Shown here: one piece after another, positions 1-9,403 of the stretch | Numbering within the stretch: the first letter of the stretch is position 1 | Layout: every line of letters begins with the position of its first letter | NCBI RefSeq assembly: GCF_009931695.1 | Contig: NZ_CP048000.1 | Span: 372,001 to 436,000 of the forward strand | Origin: Anaerocolumna sedimenticola | GTDB taxonomy: Bacteria; Bacillota; Clostridia; Lachnospirales; Lachnospiraceae | Length of the DNA stretch: 64,000 bases | Direction of reading: 5' to 3' | Program-made: the position numbers and the translations under genes | The notes under the pieces: model-generated | Told to the model about the DNA's origin: nothing | The model's database searches: none | The model's input: the letters and a program-made list of their open reading frames with translations, nothing else

Positions 1-45
1 TTTAGCTACTCCGGCTTTTTTCGCCACGTCATTTATGGATGCCAT
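1..45 (-). CDS. LacI-family regulator, N-terminal fragment
   Basis: Only the first 15 codons lie in the window. They read MASINDVAKKAGVAK, the opening of the LacI/PurR DNA-binding domain (helix 1 and the turn of the helix-turn-helix). The gene runs off the left edge. An AGGGAG-like ribosome site precedes the ATG. A perfect palindrome 18 bp upstream of the start suggests that the protein controls its own promoter. Target genes cannot be named from this fragment. Confidence 0.8.
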   Translation of the reverse strand, partial: MASINDVAKKAGVAK

Positions 46-62
46 ATTATTTACTCCCTTAC

Positions 63-76
63 AGAAACCGGTTTCT
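63..76. promoter_or_regulatory. LacI-type operator palindrome
   Basis: AGAAACCGGTTTCT is a perfect 14-bp palindrome with the central CG typical of LacI/GalR-family operators. It sits just upstream of the LacI fragment, so autoregulation is likely. Its sequence differs from the GTAAWCGWTTWC sites of the 35-42 kb cluster, so a different regulator is expected. Confidence 0.6.
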
Positions 77-238
77 ATATTCTTATCATATTACCATTAT
101 TTCTCATTGTCAATGATTTTTTTTAATGTTCCTTGCAATACTCATAAGCGTATTCTCTGGCAGTTTTTCCATTGCTATCAACATGAATATATTTCGGTCT
201 TATTTGTTCTATAAGCCCTATGTTTGCTATATATTACA

Positions 239-745
239 TTATTTATTTTTTCTTGATGCAAATAATTCTCCCTGCACTTTCCATGTAGTTCCATCCTGTG
301 TTCTTATGTTCCGCCAATGAAAAGAGCTTTCAGTAATCTCTGAAAATATCCATTTCATTTTCTTTGTGGATATTTCAGTTAAAACAATTGTTTCTCCGTC
401 TTCTCTTGCTTCAAGGCGAGTCGCCTCACCTGAACATCCATAAAAAATATCCCATGCATGGCTATCAGGGTTATATATCCTAATCGTCGTACCGTATTCC
501 GCATCCGGCTGATTACTATTTATCCGCTCCTCGCGGGAAGGACAAATAAAGATATCCTGAACAGCCGTTCCTTCTAATACCCATGAAAAAATCCATTCAC
601 CTTTTATATGCCTTTCTTTCTCTGTCCCGTGATTGTCTATCCATTCAAAATCCCACTCACCTATCAATGGTCCGAAGAAGTTGTAAGCGTCCGGTATACT
701 ATTACTTTTTGATTTACAGATTAAAGCTTCAGCAAATTCTCTCAT
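239..745 (-). CDS. Conserved hypothetical protein, lipocalin-like
   Basis: 168 residues, soluble, no signal peptide. It is rich in Trp and in beta-strand-like segments; GPLIGEWDFEW near residue 25 and a later WDIFYG resemble the strand pattern of DUF1579/calycin-like small-ligand or assay-type proteins. That family placement is by pattern only. The start is supported by AGGAGG eight bases upstream. It lies 48 bp downstream of the WYL regulator gene on the same strand, so the two are probably co-transcribed, and the protein may be the regulator's target or ligand-handling partner. No catalytic residues can be named. Confidence 0.7.
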   Translation of the reverse strand: MREFAEALICKSKSNSIPDAYNFFGPLIGEWDFEWIDNHGTEKERHIKGEWIFSWVLEGTAVQDIFICPSREERINSNQPDAEYGTTIRIYNPDSHAWDIFYGCSGEATRLEAREDGETIVLTEISTKKMKWIFSEITESSFHWRNIRTQDGTTWKVQGELFASRKNK

Positions 746-793
746 TAATCTGACCTCCTGTTTTTCTTTATCATACCATATGTTTTATGACAG

Positions 794-1708
794 CTATATG
801 TCGTAGTTTGATAAAAATTTTGAGGCAGTTTCAATTAATTTTTGTCTATAATATTCCGGCTCAATAATTTTAACTTTATCTCCCATGCTAAGCAGCAATG
901 CCTGCCACAATCGTTCATTAGGCGGAACATGTAAATTCATTATATAATGACCCTCTTCAAATGCCACTCTTTCTTCTTGCGGAAAATATTCTTCGAGAAT
1001 ACTAATACTGTCTTTATGACACCAAACTTTAATATTTTCACAAGTTTGCATATATTCGTTATCATTCAGTCGCAAGAGTTCTTCTATATCGGCATCATTG
1101 CAAAATTTTGTATCCGTTGCTTCCAGATTCTGCATTCTGGCTATTTTGAAAGAACGATAATCCCTTTTACTTAAATCAAAGCCAAATAAATACCACCCAT
1201 ACCATTGAAATCTTAGTGCCAAGGGTTGGACATTTCTATGTGACAATATACCACTTACATTCTTATAGTCAAAATTGATCTGAGTCATATCATTTATTGA
1301 ATGTTCTATCAATTTATTATTTTCCTGAACCTTGTTGTCTTCCCTGGAGACACTATAATCTAAAAATACATTTTGTGCATATCCGCCGTTTAAAGCCAGG
1401 TATTTATCTATAATGTGCTCCAATTGCCTGCTCCCATAACCTGTATTAAGGCTTTTCAGTGCCATAATAATTATCTTGTAATCATCTCTTTTTATAAACT
1501 GGTTCTCTAATTTATAGCTGGATAAAATCGAATACCCTCCACTGCTGCCGGTATTAGAAACAATAGGGACTCCCGCCATTGAAATACTTTCCATATCTCT
1601 TTGAATTGTTCTGATCGATACTTCAAACTTTTCAGCAAGTTGTTTTGCCGTCAATGTTTCTTTATTTAATAAGCTTATGATTATCCCTAATAATCTATCA
1701 ATTTTCAT
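794..1708 (-). CDS. WYL-domain transcriptional regulator (YafY/DeoR-like)
   Basis: 304 residues. Residues 1-60 form an HTH_11-type winged helix (LTAKQLAEKFEVSIRTIQRD is the recognition region). From about residue 140 to 215 comes a WYL domain, with QPLALRFQWYGWYLFGFD carrying the W-Y-L core, then a WCX-like C-terminal extension. WYL domains bind small ligands or nucleic-acid ends and switch the HTH; the ligand here is unknown. Length is typical (about 300-320). A GAGGTAAG ribosome site precedes the ATG. The unknown gene downstream is probably in the same transcript. Confidence 0.9.
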   Translation of the reverse strand: MKIDRLLGIIISLLNKETLTAKQLAEKFEVSIRTIQRDMESISMAGVPIVSNTGSSGGYSILSSYKLENQFIKRDDYKIIIMALKSLNTGYGSRQLEHIIDKYLALNGGYAQNVFLDYSVSREDNKVQENNKLIEHSINDMTQINFDYKNVSGILSHRNVQPLALRFQWYGWYLFGFDLSKRDYRSFKIARMQNLEATDTKFCNDADIEELLRLNDNEYMQTCENIKVWCHKDSISILEEYFPQEERVAFEEGHYIMNLHVPPNERLWQALLLSMGDKVKIIEPEYYRQKLIETASKFLSNYDI

Positions 1709-2069
1709 ATTTTGCTTACCTCTTCAAAATCCTCTGCAAGGGTATATCTTCTACATCAAAGCTGCCAAGATATGTTATCATTCAAAAATTTTCAAATAAT
1801 AAAGATATACTCTTATTATACCAAAAATCAGCGGAATTTGTAAGGATAAATCGTCTGCAAACATTACATCTCCTGTTACAAAGCGGCATCTTCCTTTACT
1901 ATTATGTGCGCTTATTTGATTGAATTAATTTTCATATAAAAAAAGTCAAAAGTATGATAAATACTTAGAAGACCCGGAAGATACCGGGAATAAACCGTAA
2001 GAAACACGCTTTGCGGGTTTCTTCGGTTCCCGTGCACGTTCGAATTATTGCATGCAGGCTTACTAATTC
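1709..2069. other. Intergenic stretch without a recognisable gene
   Basis: About 360 AT-rich bases between the WYL regulator start and the rpiB-like remnant. TATAAT-like hexamers near 1813-1822 could serve the regulator gene. A reading frame covering 1912-2127 on the minus strand has no recognisable family, and its upstream part overlaps the remnant in another frame, so it is not called. Confidence 0.4.
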
Positions 2070-2255
2070 TCACTTTGCTTTCATCATGATTCCTCTTTTG
2101 GCTTTCCCCTCTAATATATTCTGGCATACCAGTTTTGAAATACCGGGAAAATCTACCGGTTCATTGCTGTAACAACCAAAATCAGCAACTTTAAAACCAA
2201 GTTTATCAGGATCCTCCAGCAATTTTAACTTTAATTCATAACCTGCATGATCACT
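2070..2255 (-). pseudogene. RpiB/LacAB-family sugar-phosphate isomerase remnant
   Basis: The minus strand reads SDHAGYELKLKLLEDPDKLG, then FKVADFGCYSNEPVDFPG and KAKRGIMMKAK before a stop. This is the N-terminal half of ribose-5-phosphate isomerase B / galactose-6-phosphate isomerase proteins: the SDHAG phosphate-site motif, the D-F-G-x-Y segment and the RGI(M/L) strand. It lacks an in-frame start (a TAG lies seven codons upstream of SDHAG), and the catalytic loop (GTGxG) and everything after it are gone. Full proteins are about 145-150 residues; about 61 survive. It is a decayed gene next to the purB terminator. Confidence 0.75.
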
Positions 2256-2284
2256 GCATGGCTGCTACTGCGGCAACAAATGGC

Positions 2285-2323
2285 GTGTGAAAAAGAAACT
2301 GCAGAGCAGTTTCTTTTTCACAC
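2285..2323 (-). terminator. purB terminator hairpin overlapping the stop codon
   Basis: Perfect inverted repeat: 18-bp arms at 2285-2302 and 2306-2323 with a 3-base loop. The promoter-proximal arm begins inside the last codon and the TGA stop of purB. There is no long U tract after it, so it may act as an mRNA 3'-end stabiliser or as a weak terminator. Confidence 0.6.
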
Positions 2324-3751
2324 CTTAATATCTGCCTTTAAACCTAACAATTCTTTGTTCTCATCGAGAATCGGCTTAATTACTTCACCGATAAACTCTT
2401 CCACCTGCTCTTTGGAACGACCGGTATATTTAGCCGGATCCATGGTTTTCTTTAATTCTTCCAAAGACATATTAAAAGATGGATCCGCTGCAATTAACTC
2501 TAATAAGTTATTATCCAGGCCGTTTTCTTTTACATTTCTTCCGGCTTCCATGGATAAGGTTCTGATTTTTTCATGGAGTTCCTGTCTGTCTCCGCCAAGT
2601 TTTACCGCATCCATCATGATATTTTCCGTAGCCATAAAAGGAAGCTCTGCCATAAGATGTTTTTCAATAACCTTTGGATATACAACCAGGCCGTCAACAA
2701 CATTCAAATATAAATCCAGAATTCCGTCCACAGCAAGAAAAGCTTCCGGAATACTGATACGTTTATTTGCAGAATCATCCAAGGTTCTTTCAAACCACTG
2801 GGTGGCGGAAGTAATGGCAGGATTCATTACATCCGTTAACACATAATTAGAAAGGGATGCAATTCTTTCACTTCTCATAGGATTACGCTTATATGCCATT
2901 GCAGAGGAACCAATCTGATTTTTCTCAAATGGTTCTTCGATTTCTTTTAAATGCTGGAGTAGACGGATATCATTGGAAAATTTATGGGCACTGGCAGCAA
3001 TTCCGGCAAGTACATTTACAACTCTCATATCCACTTTACGGGAATAGGTCTGACCGGATACCGGGAAACATCCTGTGTAACCCATTTTTTCCGCTATCAT
3101 TTCATCCAGTTTTTTAATTCTTTCGTGATCCCCGTCAAATAATTCCAAGAAGCTTGCCTGCGTTCCTGTAGTTCCCTTGGAACCCAATAGACGCATGCTG
3201 TCAATTAGATATACTAAATCATCATAATCCAGCTTTAACTCCATTAACCATAAAGCAGCTCTTTTCCCCACCGTTGTGGGCTGGGCAGGCTGAAAGTGAG
3301 TAAATGCAAGGGTGGGAAGTCCCTTATATTCCATTGCAAATTTAGAAAGTTCATCCATTACATTAATAAGTTTCTTTTTAATTAGCTTCAGAGCCTCGGT
3401 CATTACAATAATGTCAGTATTATCACCTACATAACAGGAAGTTGCTCCTAAATGGATGATTCCTTTTGCCTTAGGGCATTGCACACCATAAGCATAAACG
3501 TGGGACATAACATCGTGACGTACCAATGCTTCCCTTTCCTTTGCCACCTCATAGTTTATATCATCTTTAAACTTCTTTAATTCTTCTATCTGTTCCTCGG
3601 TAATATTTAAACCCAGCTCTTTTTCCGATTCCGCTAAAGCAATCCATAACTTTCTCCAGGTCCTGAATTTCATATCCGGTGAAAAGATGTACTGCATATC
3701 CTTACTGGCATAACGTTCGGATAAAGGACTGACATATTTATCGTAACTCAT
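2318..3751 (-). CDS. purB: Adenylosuccinate lyase
   Basis: 477 residues, full length for the clostridial/eukaryote-like PurB type. It performs two beta-eliminations that release fumarate: SAICAR to AICAR, and adenylosuccinate to AMP. The superfamily signature loop SSAMAYKRNPMRSERI near residue 283 carries the flexible-loop Ser, Lys and Asn; the TSCYVGDN and THFQPAQPTTVGKR regions near 105 and 150 carry the catalytic His and substrate residues. AGGAGG five bases before the ATG fixes the start. It lies downstream of purF on the same strand but 358 bp away, so it probably has its own promoter. Confidence 0.96.
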   Translation of the reverse strand: MSYDKYVSPLSERYASKDMQYIFSPDMKFRTWRKLWIALAESEKELGLNITEEQIEELKKFKDDINYEVAKEREALVRHDVMSHVYAYGVQCPKAKGIIHLGATSCYVGDNTDIIVMTEALKLIKKKLINVMDELSKFAMEYKGLPTLAFTHFQPAQPTTVGKRAALWLMELKLDYDDLVYLIDSMRLLGSKGTTGTQASFLELFDGDHERIKKLDEMIAEKMGYTGCFPVSGQTYSRKVDMRVVNVLAGIAASAHKFSNDIRLLQHLKEIEEPFEKNQIGSSAMAYKRNPMRSERIASLSNYVLTDVMNPAITSATQWFERTLDDSANKRISIPEAFLAVDGILDLYLNVVDGLVVYPKVIEKHLMAELPFMATENIMMDAVKLGGDRQELHEKIRTLSMEAGRNVKENGLDNNLLELIAADPSFNMSLEELKKTMDPAKYTGRSKEQVEEFIGEVIKPILDENKELLGLKADIKV

Positions 3752-3863
3752 AATTTCCTCCTGATTTCCCTAATATTCCCATTCAATATCTAATTAATGT
3801 AATCTTCCTATCGGTTTATAAATATTGCTATTTTAACTAAATTAATCTTAACAATCTGGAATT

Positions 3864-3892
3864 TATAATTTCCTTTTGATACTGAACGTCAA
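3864..3892 (-). promoter_or_regulatory. Possible purB promoter in a 358-bp spacer
   Basis: On the minus strand TTGACG (3887-3892) is followed after 17 bases by ATTATA (3864-3869), a fair sigma-A match about 110 bases upstream of the purB ATG. The rest of the 3752-4109 spacer is AT-rich and holds no gene or clear riboswitch. Confidence 0.35.
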
Positions 3893-4109
3893 CTAATTCA
3901 TATATTTCATTCTACCAGTATAGAGCATACAAGCTCAGTAAACAAGAGGTTTATTTTATCTGGCATAAATTTTTATTATAACTTGTATTGTAGCTTTCTT
4001 ATGATTAATAAATCTATTATGATTATTTTTCTATATTGTTTCTGATTTGTTTCCTGATATTTTAATTCCATTGTCTCAAACAGGTTGCTTACCAATTCAT
4101 TAGCCCGGA

Positions 4110-5552
4110 CTATCTCTCATACTCTCCGCGGATATCGTCTTTTGGTGGTTCAATGGGATAATTACCGCTAAAGCATGCGTCACAGTAACCGGTATCACCT
4201 TTAATTAGTTCGCTTAAACGGTCTACAGACAAGTAACCCAGAGAATCGGCTCCTATCATATCCCGTATCTGTTCCACCGTATTATTATGGGCAATTAACT
4301 GGTCGTCGGAGGGCACATCGGTTCCAAAATAACAAGGATATAAAAACGGCGGTGAACTGATCCGTACATGTACTTCGGTGGCACCTGCATTTTTTAACAT
4401 CCTTACAATTCTCTCACAGGTTGTTCCCCGGACTATGGAATCATCAATCATAATAACACGTTTTCCTTTAACAACATCCTTTAAAACATTGAGCTTAATA
4501 CGGACGCTGGATTCCCTCATGGATTGTTTCGGTTTTATGAAAGTTCTGCCCACATAACTGTTTTTAACAAAAGCGGTAGCATACTGGATACCGGATTCAA
4601 AGGAATAACCCATGGCTGCGGCATTGCCCGAATCAGGCACTCCGACAACCAGATCCGCTTCCACCGGATAGGTCTGGGCTAAAATTCTGCCTGCCATAAT
4701 TCTTGAATTGTATACACTTACCGTATCCAGACAGCTGTCCGGTCTTGCAAAATAAATATATTCAAATATACATTTGGAGATTTTAGGCTGAGCCATGGAC
4801 ATATCGGAGTGGATTCCATCTTTATTAATCATAACAACTTCGCCCGGCAAAACATCACGGACAAATTCCGCATCCACCGCGTCCAAGGCAGAGCTTTCGG
4901 ATGCCAATACATAGGTATTGTCCCTTTTGCCGATGCATAAAGGGCGGAAGCCAAAAGGGTCACGGGCTCCGATTAATTTTCTGGGGCTCATGATTACCAG
5001 GGAATACGCACCTTTCAATTTTAACATAGCTTTTCCGACTGCTTCCTCTACACTACCTGTCTGTAACCGTTCTCTCGCAATCAGGTAAGCAATAACTTCC
5101 GAGTCAATGGTAGTCTGGAAAATAGCTCCGGTATAAGCTAACTGGTCTTTTAATTCCAAGACATTGATTAAATTGCCGTTATGGGCAAGACCTAACGTTC
5201 CTTTTACATAATTTAAAACCAGCGGCTGGGTATTTTCTCTGTTACTTGCCCCTGCAGTAGAGTAACGAACATGCCCCACACCAATATTTCCTTTTAATTC
5301 CTCTAAACTCTCCGGGGTAAAAACTTCATTTACCAAACCCATACCTTTACAGGACTTCACACTTCCTTTGGGACCATTGGTATCACTTACCGCTATACCA
5401 CAGCTTTCCTGACCTCTGTGCTGCAGTGCAAATAAACCGTAATATATAGAAGAAGCCACATCATTGCCGTCTAAATCATAGATACCAAAGACACCGCACT
5501 CTTCATGTATTTCATCTGAAATATAGTTATCTACATTATTACTATTATTCAT
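4110..5552 (-). CDS. purF: Amidophosphoribosyltransferase
   Basis: 480 residues. First committed step of purine synthesis: PRPP plus glutamine to phosphoribosylamine. An 18-residue propeptide precedes Cys19 (EECGVFG), which becomes the N-terminal nucleophile of the class II glutaminase after cleavage. The PRPP loop VIMIDDSIVRGTT is near residue 365. Four cysteines (KCIF, YPCYFG, and the pair in YCDAC) match the [4Fe-4S] ligands of the Bacillus-type enzyme, so this is the oxygen-sensitive form. The start is supported by AAAGGA. A mobile repeat lies directly upstream, between purC and purF. Confidence 0.96.
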   Translation of the reverse strand: MNNSNNVDNYISDEIHEECGVFGIYDLDGNDVASSIYYGLFALQHRGQESCGIAVSDTNGPKGSVKSCKGMGLVNEVFTPESLEELKGNIGVGHVRYSTAGASNRENTQPLVLNYVKGTLGLAHNGNLINVLELKDQLAYTGAIFQTTIDSEVIAYLIARERLQTGSVEEAVGKAMLKLKGAYSLVIMSPRKLIGARDPFGFRPLCIGKRDNTYVLASESSALDAVDAEFVRDVLPGEVVMINKDGIHSDMSMAQPKISKCIFEYIYFARPDSCLDTVSVYNSRIMAGRILAQTYPVEADLVVGVPDSGNAAAMGYSFESGIQYATAFVKNSYVGRTFIKPKQSMRESSVRIKLNVLKDVVKGKRVIMIDDSIVRGTTCERIVRMLKNAGATEVHVRISSPPFLYPCYFGTDVPSDDQLIAHNNTVEQIRDMIGADSLGYLSVDRLSELIKGDTGYCDACFSGNYPIEPPKDDIRGEYER

Positions 5553-5582
5553 CGTTAATTCCTTTCTATTAATACTTCCTTA

Positions 5583-5730
5583 AGGTAATTGCGACACTCA
5601 CATATTGTATCTATATGCCATGCAATTAATACAATTTCAGAGCTGAATCTTGCCAGGAGAGCAACTGAAGCTAGAAACAAGTATCAATTGTATGGTATAA
5701 TCAAAAAACTTCATAGTTTCGCAATTGCCT
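5583..5730. repeat. MITE-like element, copy 1 (complete)
   Basis: A 148-bp non-coding element with terminal inverted repeats AGGTAATTGCG and CGCAATTGCCT. The middle carries the family core: CAATTTCAGAGCTGA and pieces of the partner arm. It is flanked by a direct repeat AATACTTCCTTA at 5571-5582 and 5732-5743, the mark of transposition. Copies occur at 30438, 34434, 52863 and 56488, and lone ends at 10314, 29206 and 34593. No coding capacity. Confidence 0.85.
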
Positions 5731-5798
5731 AAATACTTCCTTAATTAGAATTGTCACTCTAATAGTTAAAAATGTATCAATTACCTTTTATGGTTGAA

Positions 5799-5829
5799 AA
5801 ATGGACAATAAGTTAACTATTGTCCATTT
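5799..5829 (-). terminator. purC terminator
   Basis: Inverted repeat AAATGGACAATA / TATTGTCCATTT (12-bp stem, 7-base loop), followed on the minus strand by a run of T. It lies about 50 bases after the purC stop. Confidence 0.7.
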
Positions 5830-5876
5830 CCTGTAAATCGAAACCGTCTGAGCTGGACAGGCGGTGTAATTTATTA

Positions 5877-6587
5877 TTATTTAGAAAGACCAAGGCGTTT
5901 TAATACTTCTTTATAAGCATCTTCTACATTACCCATATCTCTTCTGAAGCGGTCTTTGTCTAATTTTTCATGTGTTTTGATATCCCAGAGCCTGCAGGTA
6001 TCCGGAGAGATTTCATCTGCTAATATAACTTCTCCTTTATATCTGCCAAATTCGATTTTAAAATCGATTAATTCAATTCCGCATTCTGCAAAATATTTAC
6101 AAAGTACTTCATTTACTTTAAACGTAAGTTCCGTAATACGGTCGATTTCTTCTCTGGTAGCTGCTCCAATGGCAATGGCATAATAATCATTGATCATGGG
6201 ATCCCCTAGGTCATCATTTTTATAACTGAATTCCAATGTCGGGCATAATAATTTAACGCCTTCCTCCATACCAAGCTTTTTGGCAAAACTTCCCGCGGAA
6301 ACATTACGCACAATTACTTCTAGAGGAACAATTTCAACTTTCTTTACTGCGGTTTCCCTGTCACTTAATTCTTCAATAAAATGCGTGGGTACTCCTTCTT
6401 TCTCAAGCAACTGGAATATGTGGTTGGACATCCGGTTATTAATAACACCTTTTCCTACGATGGTTCCCTTTTTTAAGCCGTTAAAAGCTGTTGCATCATC
6501 CTTATAATCAACAATATATATGTCATCATTATCTGTTTTGAATACCTTTTTGGCTTTTCCTTCATAAAGCATGTCTAATTTTTTCAT
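5877..6587 (-). CDS. purC: SAICAR synthetase
   Basis: 236 residues, the normal length for bacterial PurC. It joins CAIR and aspartate with ATP hydrolysis to give SAICAR. Visible family motifs are the N-terminal [10 protein letters not shown] strand pair that holds ATP, the [12 protein letters not shown] segment near residue 90, and [10 protein letters not shown] followed by [14 protein letters not shown] near 175-205, with the substrate-binding Asp/Glu. The start follows AGGAG six bases upstream. purC, purF and purB lie in order on one strand but are separated by spacers of more than 300 bp. Confidence 0.96.
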   Translation of the reverse strand: MKKLDMLYEGKAKKVFKTDNDDIYIVDYKDDATAFNGLKKGTIVGKGVINNRMSNHIFQLLEKEGVPTHFIEELSDRETAVKKVEIVPLEVIVRNVSAGSFAKKLGMEEGVKLLCPTLEFSYKNDDLGDPMINDYYAIAIGAATREEIDRITELTFKVNEVLCKYFAECGIELIDFKIEFGRYKGEVILADEISPDTCRLWDIKTHEKLDKDRFRRDMGNVEDAYKEVLKRLGLSK

Positions 6588-6708
6588 GTTTGGCTCCTAT
6601 CTGCGTGTATGTCACGCCACATTCAATCCCCTTTGATTTCTTTGCTTGAAAAGTAAATCAAATATTGTTACTTTGAAGTAGTGTAATTCGTCTGTAACTT
6701 ACACTTCT

Positions 6709-6736
6709 ATTATAGCGAACCTGGAAAGTTTGGCAA
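6709..6736 (-). promoter_or_regulatory. purC promoter
   Basis: TTGCCA (6731-6736), a 16-base spacer and a perfect TATAAT (6709-6714) on the minus strand, about 120 bases before the purC start. The leader between it and the gene shows no recognised purine aptamer. Confidence 0.55.
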
Positions 6737-6905
6737 TATGTTTTTATTAGATAATGAGGAATCACCATTATTTTCTCCTAATCATTTTAATAAGCACCGC
6801 TTATAAATTCCCTTTTTGTATTATTAATTGCAATAAATAAAGGTTTTTTGGAATTATAAAATGTGTTTCACCTGAACTTATTTTTTAGCTAAGGAAATCG
6901 GGTTT

Positions 6906-7883
6906 CTAGATATTTTTATTGTTTCTATTTTTTAAAGATTCTTTAACCATATTTTCCAGCTGCTGCAGAAAATCTATGATTTCACAGATAATTATGGATT
7001 TCTTGCTCATCTTAATATTTAGATCCGACAGCTTACTACCAAATGAATGAACAAGATCTGATATGGAATTAACGCCTTTAGCAGCTCCATTAATTTCCTT
7101 ACTTGTATTTTCGATACCTGAAATAATCTGTTTGCTGAAGTCTTTGACCTCATCCGTACACTGTGTTACCTGAATAAAGTTCTCCTGTACATTTTTGGCT
7201 GATTGCAGATTATTAAGTATAGCTGCTTTGGAAATCTCAATTTCCTCCCTTAAAACATCAATACTTTGGTGCAGCAGTTTAACACTTTCATCAATCCCTT
7301 TTACCATATTCGTTGTAGATGCAGACAATTCCCTGATTCGGTCGGCAACTACGGAAAATCCCCTGCCTGCTTCTCCGGCTCTGGCAGCTTCAATGGAAGC
7401 ATTTAATGCCAGCAGATTGGTACTGGTAGCAATTCCTGTAATACCTTTGGACATTTCCTCAATATTACCAAAATCCTTTTCTAAGGTTGTAAAGGCTTCC
7501 GTTATGGAATTTAGTTTACCGCAGGTTCCCTCTATCTGGTCTGCCAATTTATCCATTTTGCTGTCAGCTTCTTTTACCGCCTGGTCGGAGCGAATCATAA
7601 TACCGCCGATTTGATTGGCATATTCACTGAAAGCGTTAAAATCCTGGTTTAAGTGATCAATCATTTCATTGATATGGCTGATCTCCGAAAAAGTATCATT
7701 AATATAACTAAAACTTTGGGATACGGAAGCTTCTTCATCCATAAATTCTTCCACTTTATTTTCTATATGTAAAATACCGTAATTAATATACTTATCAAAA
7801 TTATAGTCTTCCTGTACGGGCAGCTCTTTCTCCTCCATATCAGTTAACGGCTCCACGCCATTCTTTTTCTTAAATAACTTCAT
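6906..7883 (-). CDS. Soluble methyl-accepting chemotaxis-type signalling protein
   Basis: 325 residues without transmembrane segments or a HAMP domain. After an acidic N-terminal stretch comes a long coiled coil. The conserved hairpin tip [20 protein letters not shown] near residues 155-175 is the CheA/CheW contact of MCPs. The signalling arm is short compared with full receptors. It starts 14 bp after the FIST gene, so the two are one operon. The inference is that a FIST ligand sensor feeds this cytoplasmic coupler. AGGAGG precedes the start. Confidence 0.9.
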   Translation of the reverse strand: MKLFKKKNGVEPLTDMEEKELPVQEDYNFDKYINYGILHIENKVEEFMDEEASVSQSFSYINDTFSEISHINEMIDHLNQDFNAFSEYANQIGGIMIRSDQAVKEADSKMDKLADQIEGTCGKLNSITEAFTTLEKDFGNIEEMSKGITGIATSTNLLALNASIEAARAGEAGRGFSVVADRIRELSASTTNMVKGIDESVKLLHQSIDVLREEIEISKAAILNNLQSAKNVQENFIQVTQCTDEVKDFSKQIISGIENTSKEINGAAKGVNSISDLVHSFGSKLSDLNIKMSKKSIIICEIIDFLQQLENMVKESLKNRNNKNI

Positions 7884-7897
7884 CCTGGCACCTCCTG

Positions 7898-8998
7898 TTA
7901 TTCCAATACTGCTATAACCATAGTCTGATTAAAATGCTGCTGATTTAACTGTTCCCCATATCCGGCAAATCCTATGTAATTTCCGATAGAATTACCCATC
8001 TGTTTAGCAAAGTCATTTAAATAACCATCTTTCTCAAATAAAATAGAGCGTGCGAGACAATTTACCATGATAGAAAGGGACGGCTTTGGTACTTCTGCTT
8101 TTATTTGCTTTGCTGTTTGTTTAATTACTTCTTTATAATCATCCGGTTCCAGTAAAACCATCTTTGAATTATTGTAAACTCTGGCATGATAAGCCATACC
8201 GTTCTGATTAGTTACCATTTGGTTCGCGGTAATATACATATCGCTGCCGATAATCCTGCCTAAGGGATAACTGTCAAGATATTTATCCAGATGGGAGACA
8301 TCCGTATTTAATGCCTTTGCCATAACTTCTGCCGCAGGTTTATAATCATATTCATATACAATGCGGTTCCTTACATCCACCTTCGTTGAGGTAAAATAAT
8401 GTTCTGTCGGTTTATAGATATTTTCCCTGTAAAACCTGATTCCGCCCTGAAGATTTTTTATTATTACAAAGGCGCAGGCTTTATCCATTACGACTCCGTT
8501 AAAGGATATCATTGTCTTCTCCGCCATACCCCTGTCTCCCGCCGAACCGCCGAATAACGGGATTTTTTTCTTCATAAGCACTGAATTCAAGGTGGACAAT
8601 ATTAACTCTTCACTGCTGATTAAAGCAGTGGAAAATTCCAGACAAACCATATTAGCATAATTACTGAATTTATTTACACAAGTTTCTACCCTGTCAACAT
8701 ATTTCAACGGATACTTATCCACTTCTTCCAACACATCTCCATAACACTCGATTCCGTCTTCAATCCCCAATACCATCAGAGTCTCTTTATAAGCTCCCTC
8801 CTTACAAAATCCCGCAAAAGTGGTCGCTCCCATAATAATACTATCCGGAAAGGTAAGCTTCAGCTCCCTGGTATAGTCTTCAAATCCATCCACTCCGGAA
8901 AAAAACAAGACTAGTTTAGGATTTATTAAACCTGCTGCTGCTTCCGATACAGCCTGCCTGGAATCCTTTTGTGAGCTTTTTCCTATTTTGTAATCCAT
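7898..8998 (-). CDS. FIST-domain (FIST_N/FIST_C) sensor protein
   Basis: About 366 residues, cytoplasmic. The first 190 residues match FIST_N ([12 protein letters not shown], then GATTFAGF and [11 protein letters not shown]). The rest matches FIST_C, ending in a G-F-x-G-Y-G-E segment (IGFAGYGEQ). FIST proteins are predicted small-ligand sensors in signal transduction. The start is the ATG at 8998, which has AAAGGTGA upstream; an in-frame TTG six codons earlier has no ribosome site. It is followed immediately by the soluble MCP gene, its likely partner. A terminator-like hairpin in its leader suggests conditional expression. Confidence 0.85.
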   Translation of the reverse strand: MDYKIGKSSQKDSRQAVSEAAAGLINPKLVLFFSGVDGFEDYTRELKLTFPDSIIMGATTFAGFCKEGAYKETLMVLGIEDGIECYGDVLEEVDKYPLKYVDRVETCVNKFSNYANMVCLEFSTALISSEELILSTLNSVLMKKKIPLFGGSAGDRGMAEKTMISFNGVVMDKACAFVIIKNLQGGIRFYRENIYKPTEHYFTSTKVDVRNRIVYEYDYKPAAEVMAKALNTDVSHLDKYLDSYPLGRIIGSDMYITANQMVTNQNGMAYHARVYNNSKMVLLEPDDYKEVIKQTAKQIKAEVPKPSLSIMVNCLARSILFEKDGYLNDFAKQMGNSIGNYIGFAGYGEQLNQQHFNQTMVIAVLE

Positions 8999-9056
8999 AC
9001 ATTCACCTTTGTACAATACCTTTCTTTGAGTTTATATTATATTAGTATAATTAATG

Positions 9057-9090
9057 AAAAAAGAGTATTTCCAGCCTAACGGAAATGCTC
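9057..9090 (-). terminator. Terminator-like hairpin in the leader of the FIST gene
   Basis: On the minus strand GAGCATTTCC pairs with GGAAATACTC (one G-U) across 8 bases and is followed by TTTTTT. It lies about 60 bases before the FIST start and after the separate hslO terminator, so it may be an attenuator rather than the end of hslO. No known aptamer (including c-di-GMP types) was recognised upstream. Confidence 0.5.
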
Positions 9091-9351
9091 CCCTGATTTA
9101 TTCTATAAAATCATCTTTACTGTCATCCCTCAACAGTATATAAAATTAACTGCAGCAAAAACATTGTTACAATTTTAACATGGTCAGGAATATTTTACAA
9201 GTAAAATTACTATAAAATTTATATTATATAAATTTTACATATTAGACTAATTTAAAGTATAAACTAGCCAGAAGTAAGTCTGTTTTAGTTAATGGAAAAA
9301 ATGGAATATGGAGTAAATCAGAAAATAATTAAAAAGGTTTTAGAGTATACG

Positions 9352-9393
9352 AAACAGACAGTCTAAATTGAGTAAAATTAGACTGCCTGTTTT
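9352..9393 (-). terminator. hslO terminator
   Basis: AAACAGACAGTCTAA and TTAGACTGCCTGTTT form a 15-bp stem (one G-U) with an 11-base loop, starting about 10 bases after the hslO stop codon. Confidence 0.75.
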
Positions 9394-9403
9394 AAGTGTC
9401 TGA

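Noticed and set aside
126..320. Plus-strand reading frame of 64 codons near the left edge
   Set aside because: Overlaps the end of a well-supported minus-strand gene, has no ribosome site and reads as hydrophobic noise.
1912..2127. Minus-strand reading frame of 71 codons
   Set aside because: No ribosome site or family; its upstream part overlaps the rpiB-like remnant in a different frame, and the rest is low-complexity.
9017..9350. Cyclic-di-GMP riboswitch before the FIST/MCP operon
   Set aside because: Expected by analogy with clostridial chemotaxis genes, but neither the GEMM-I nor the type II conserved bases are present.
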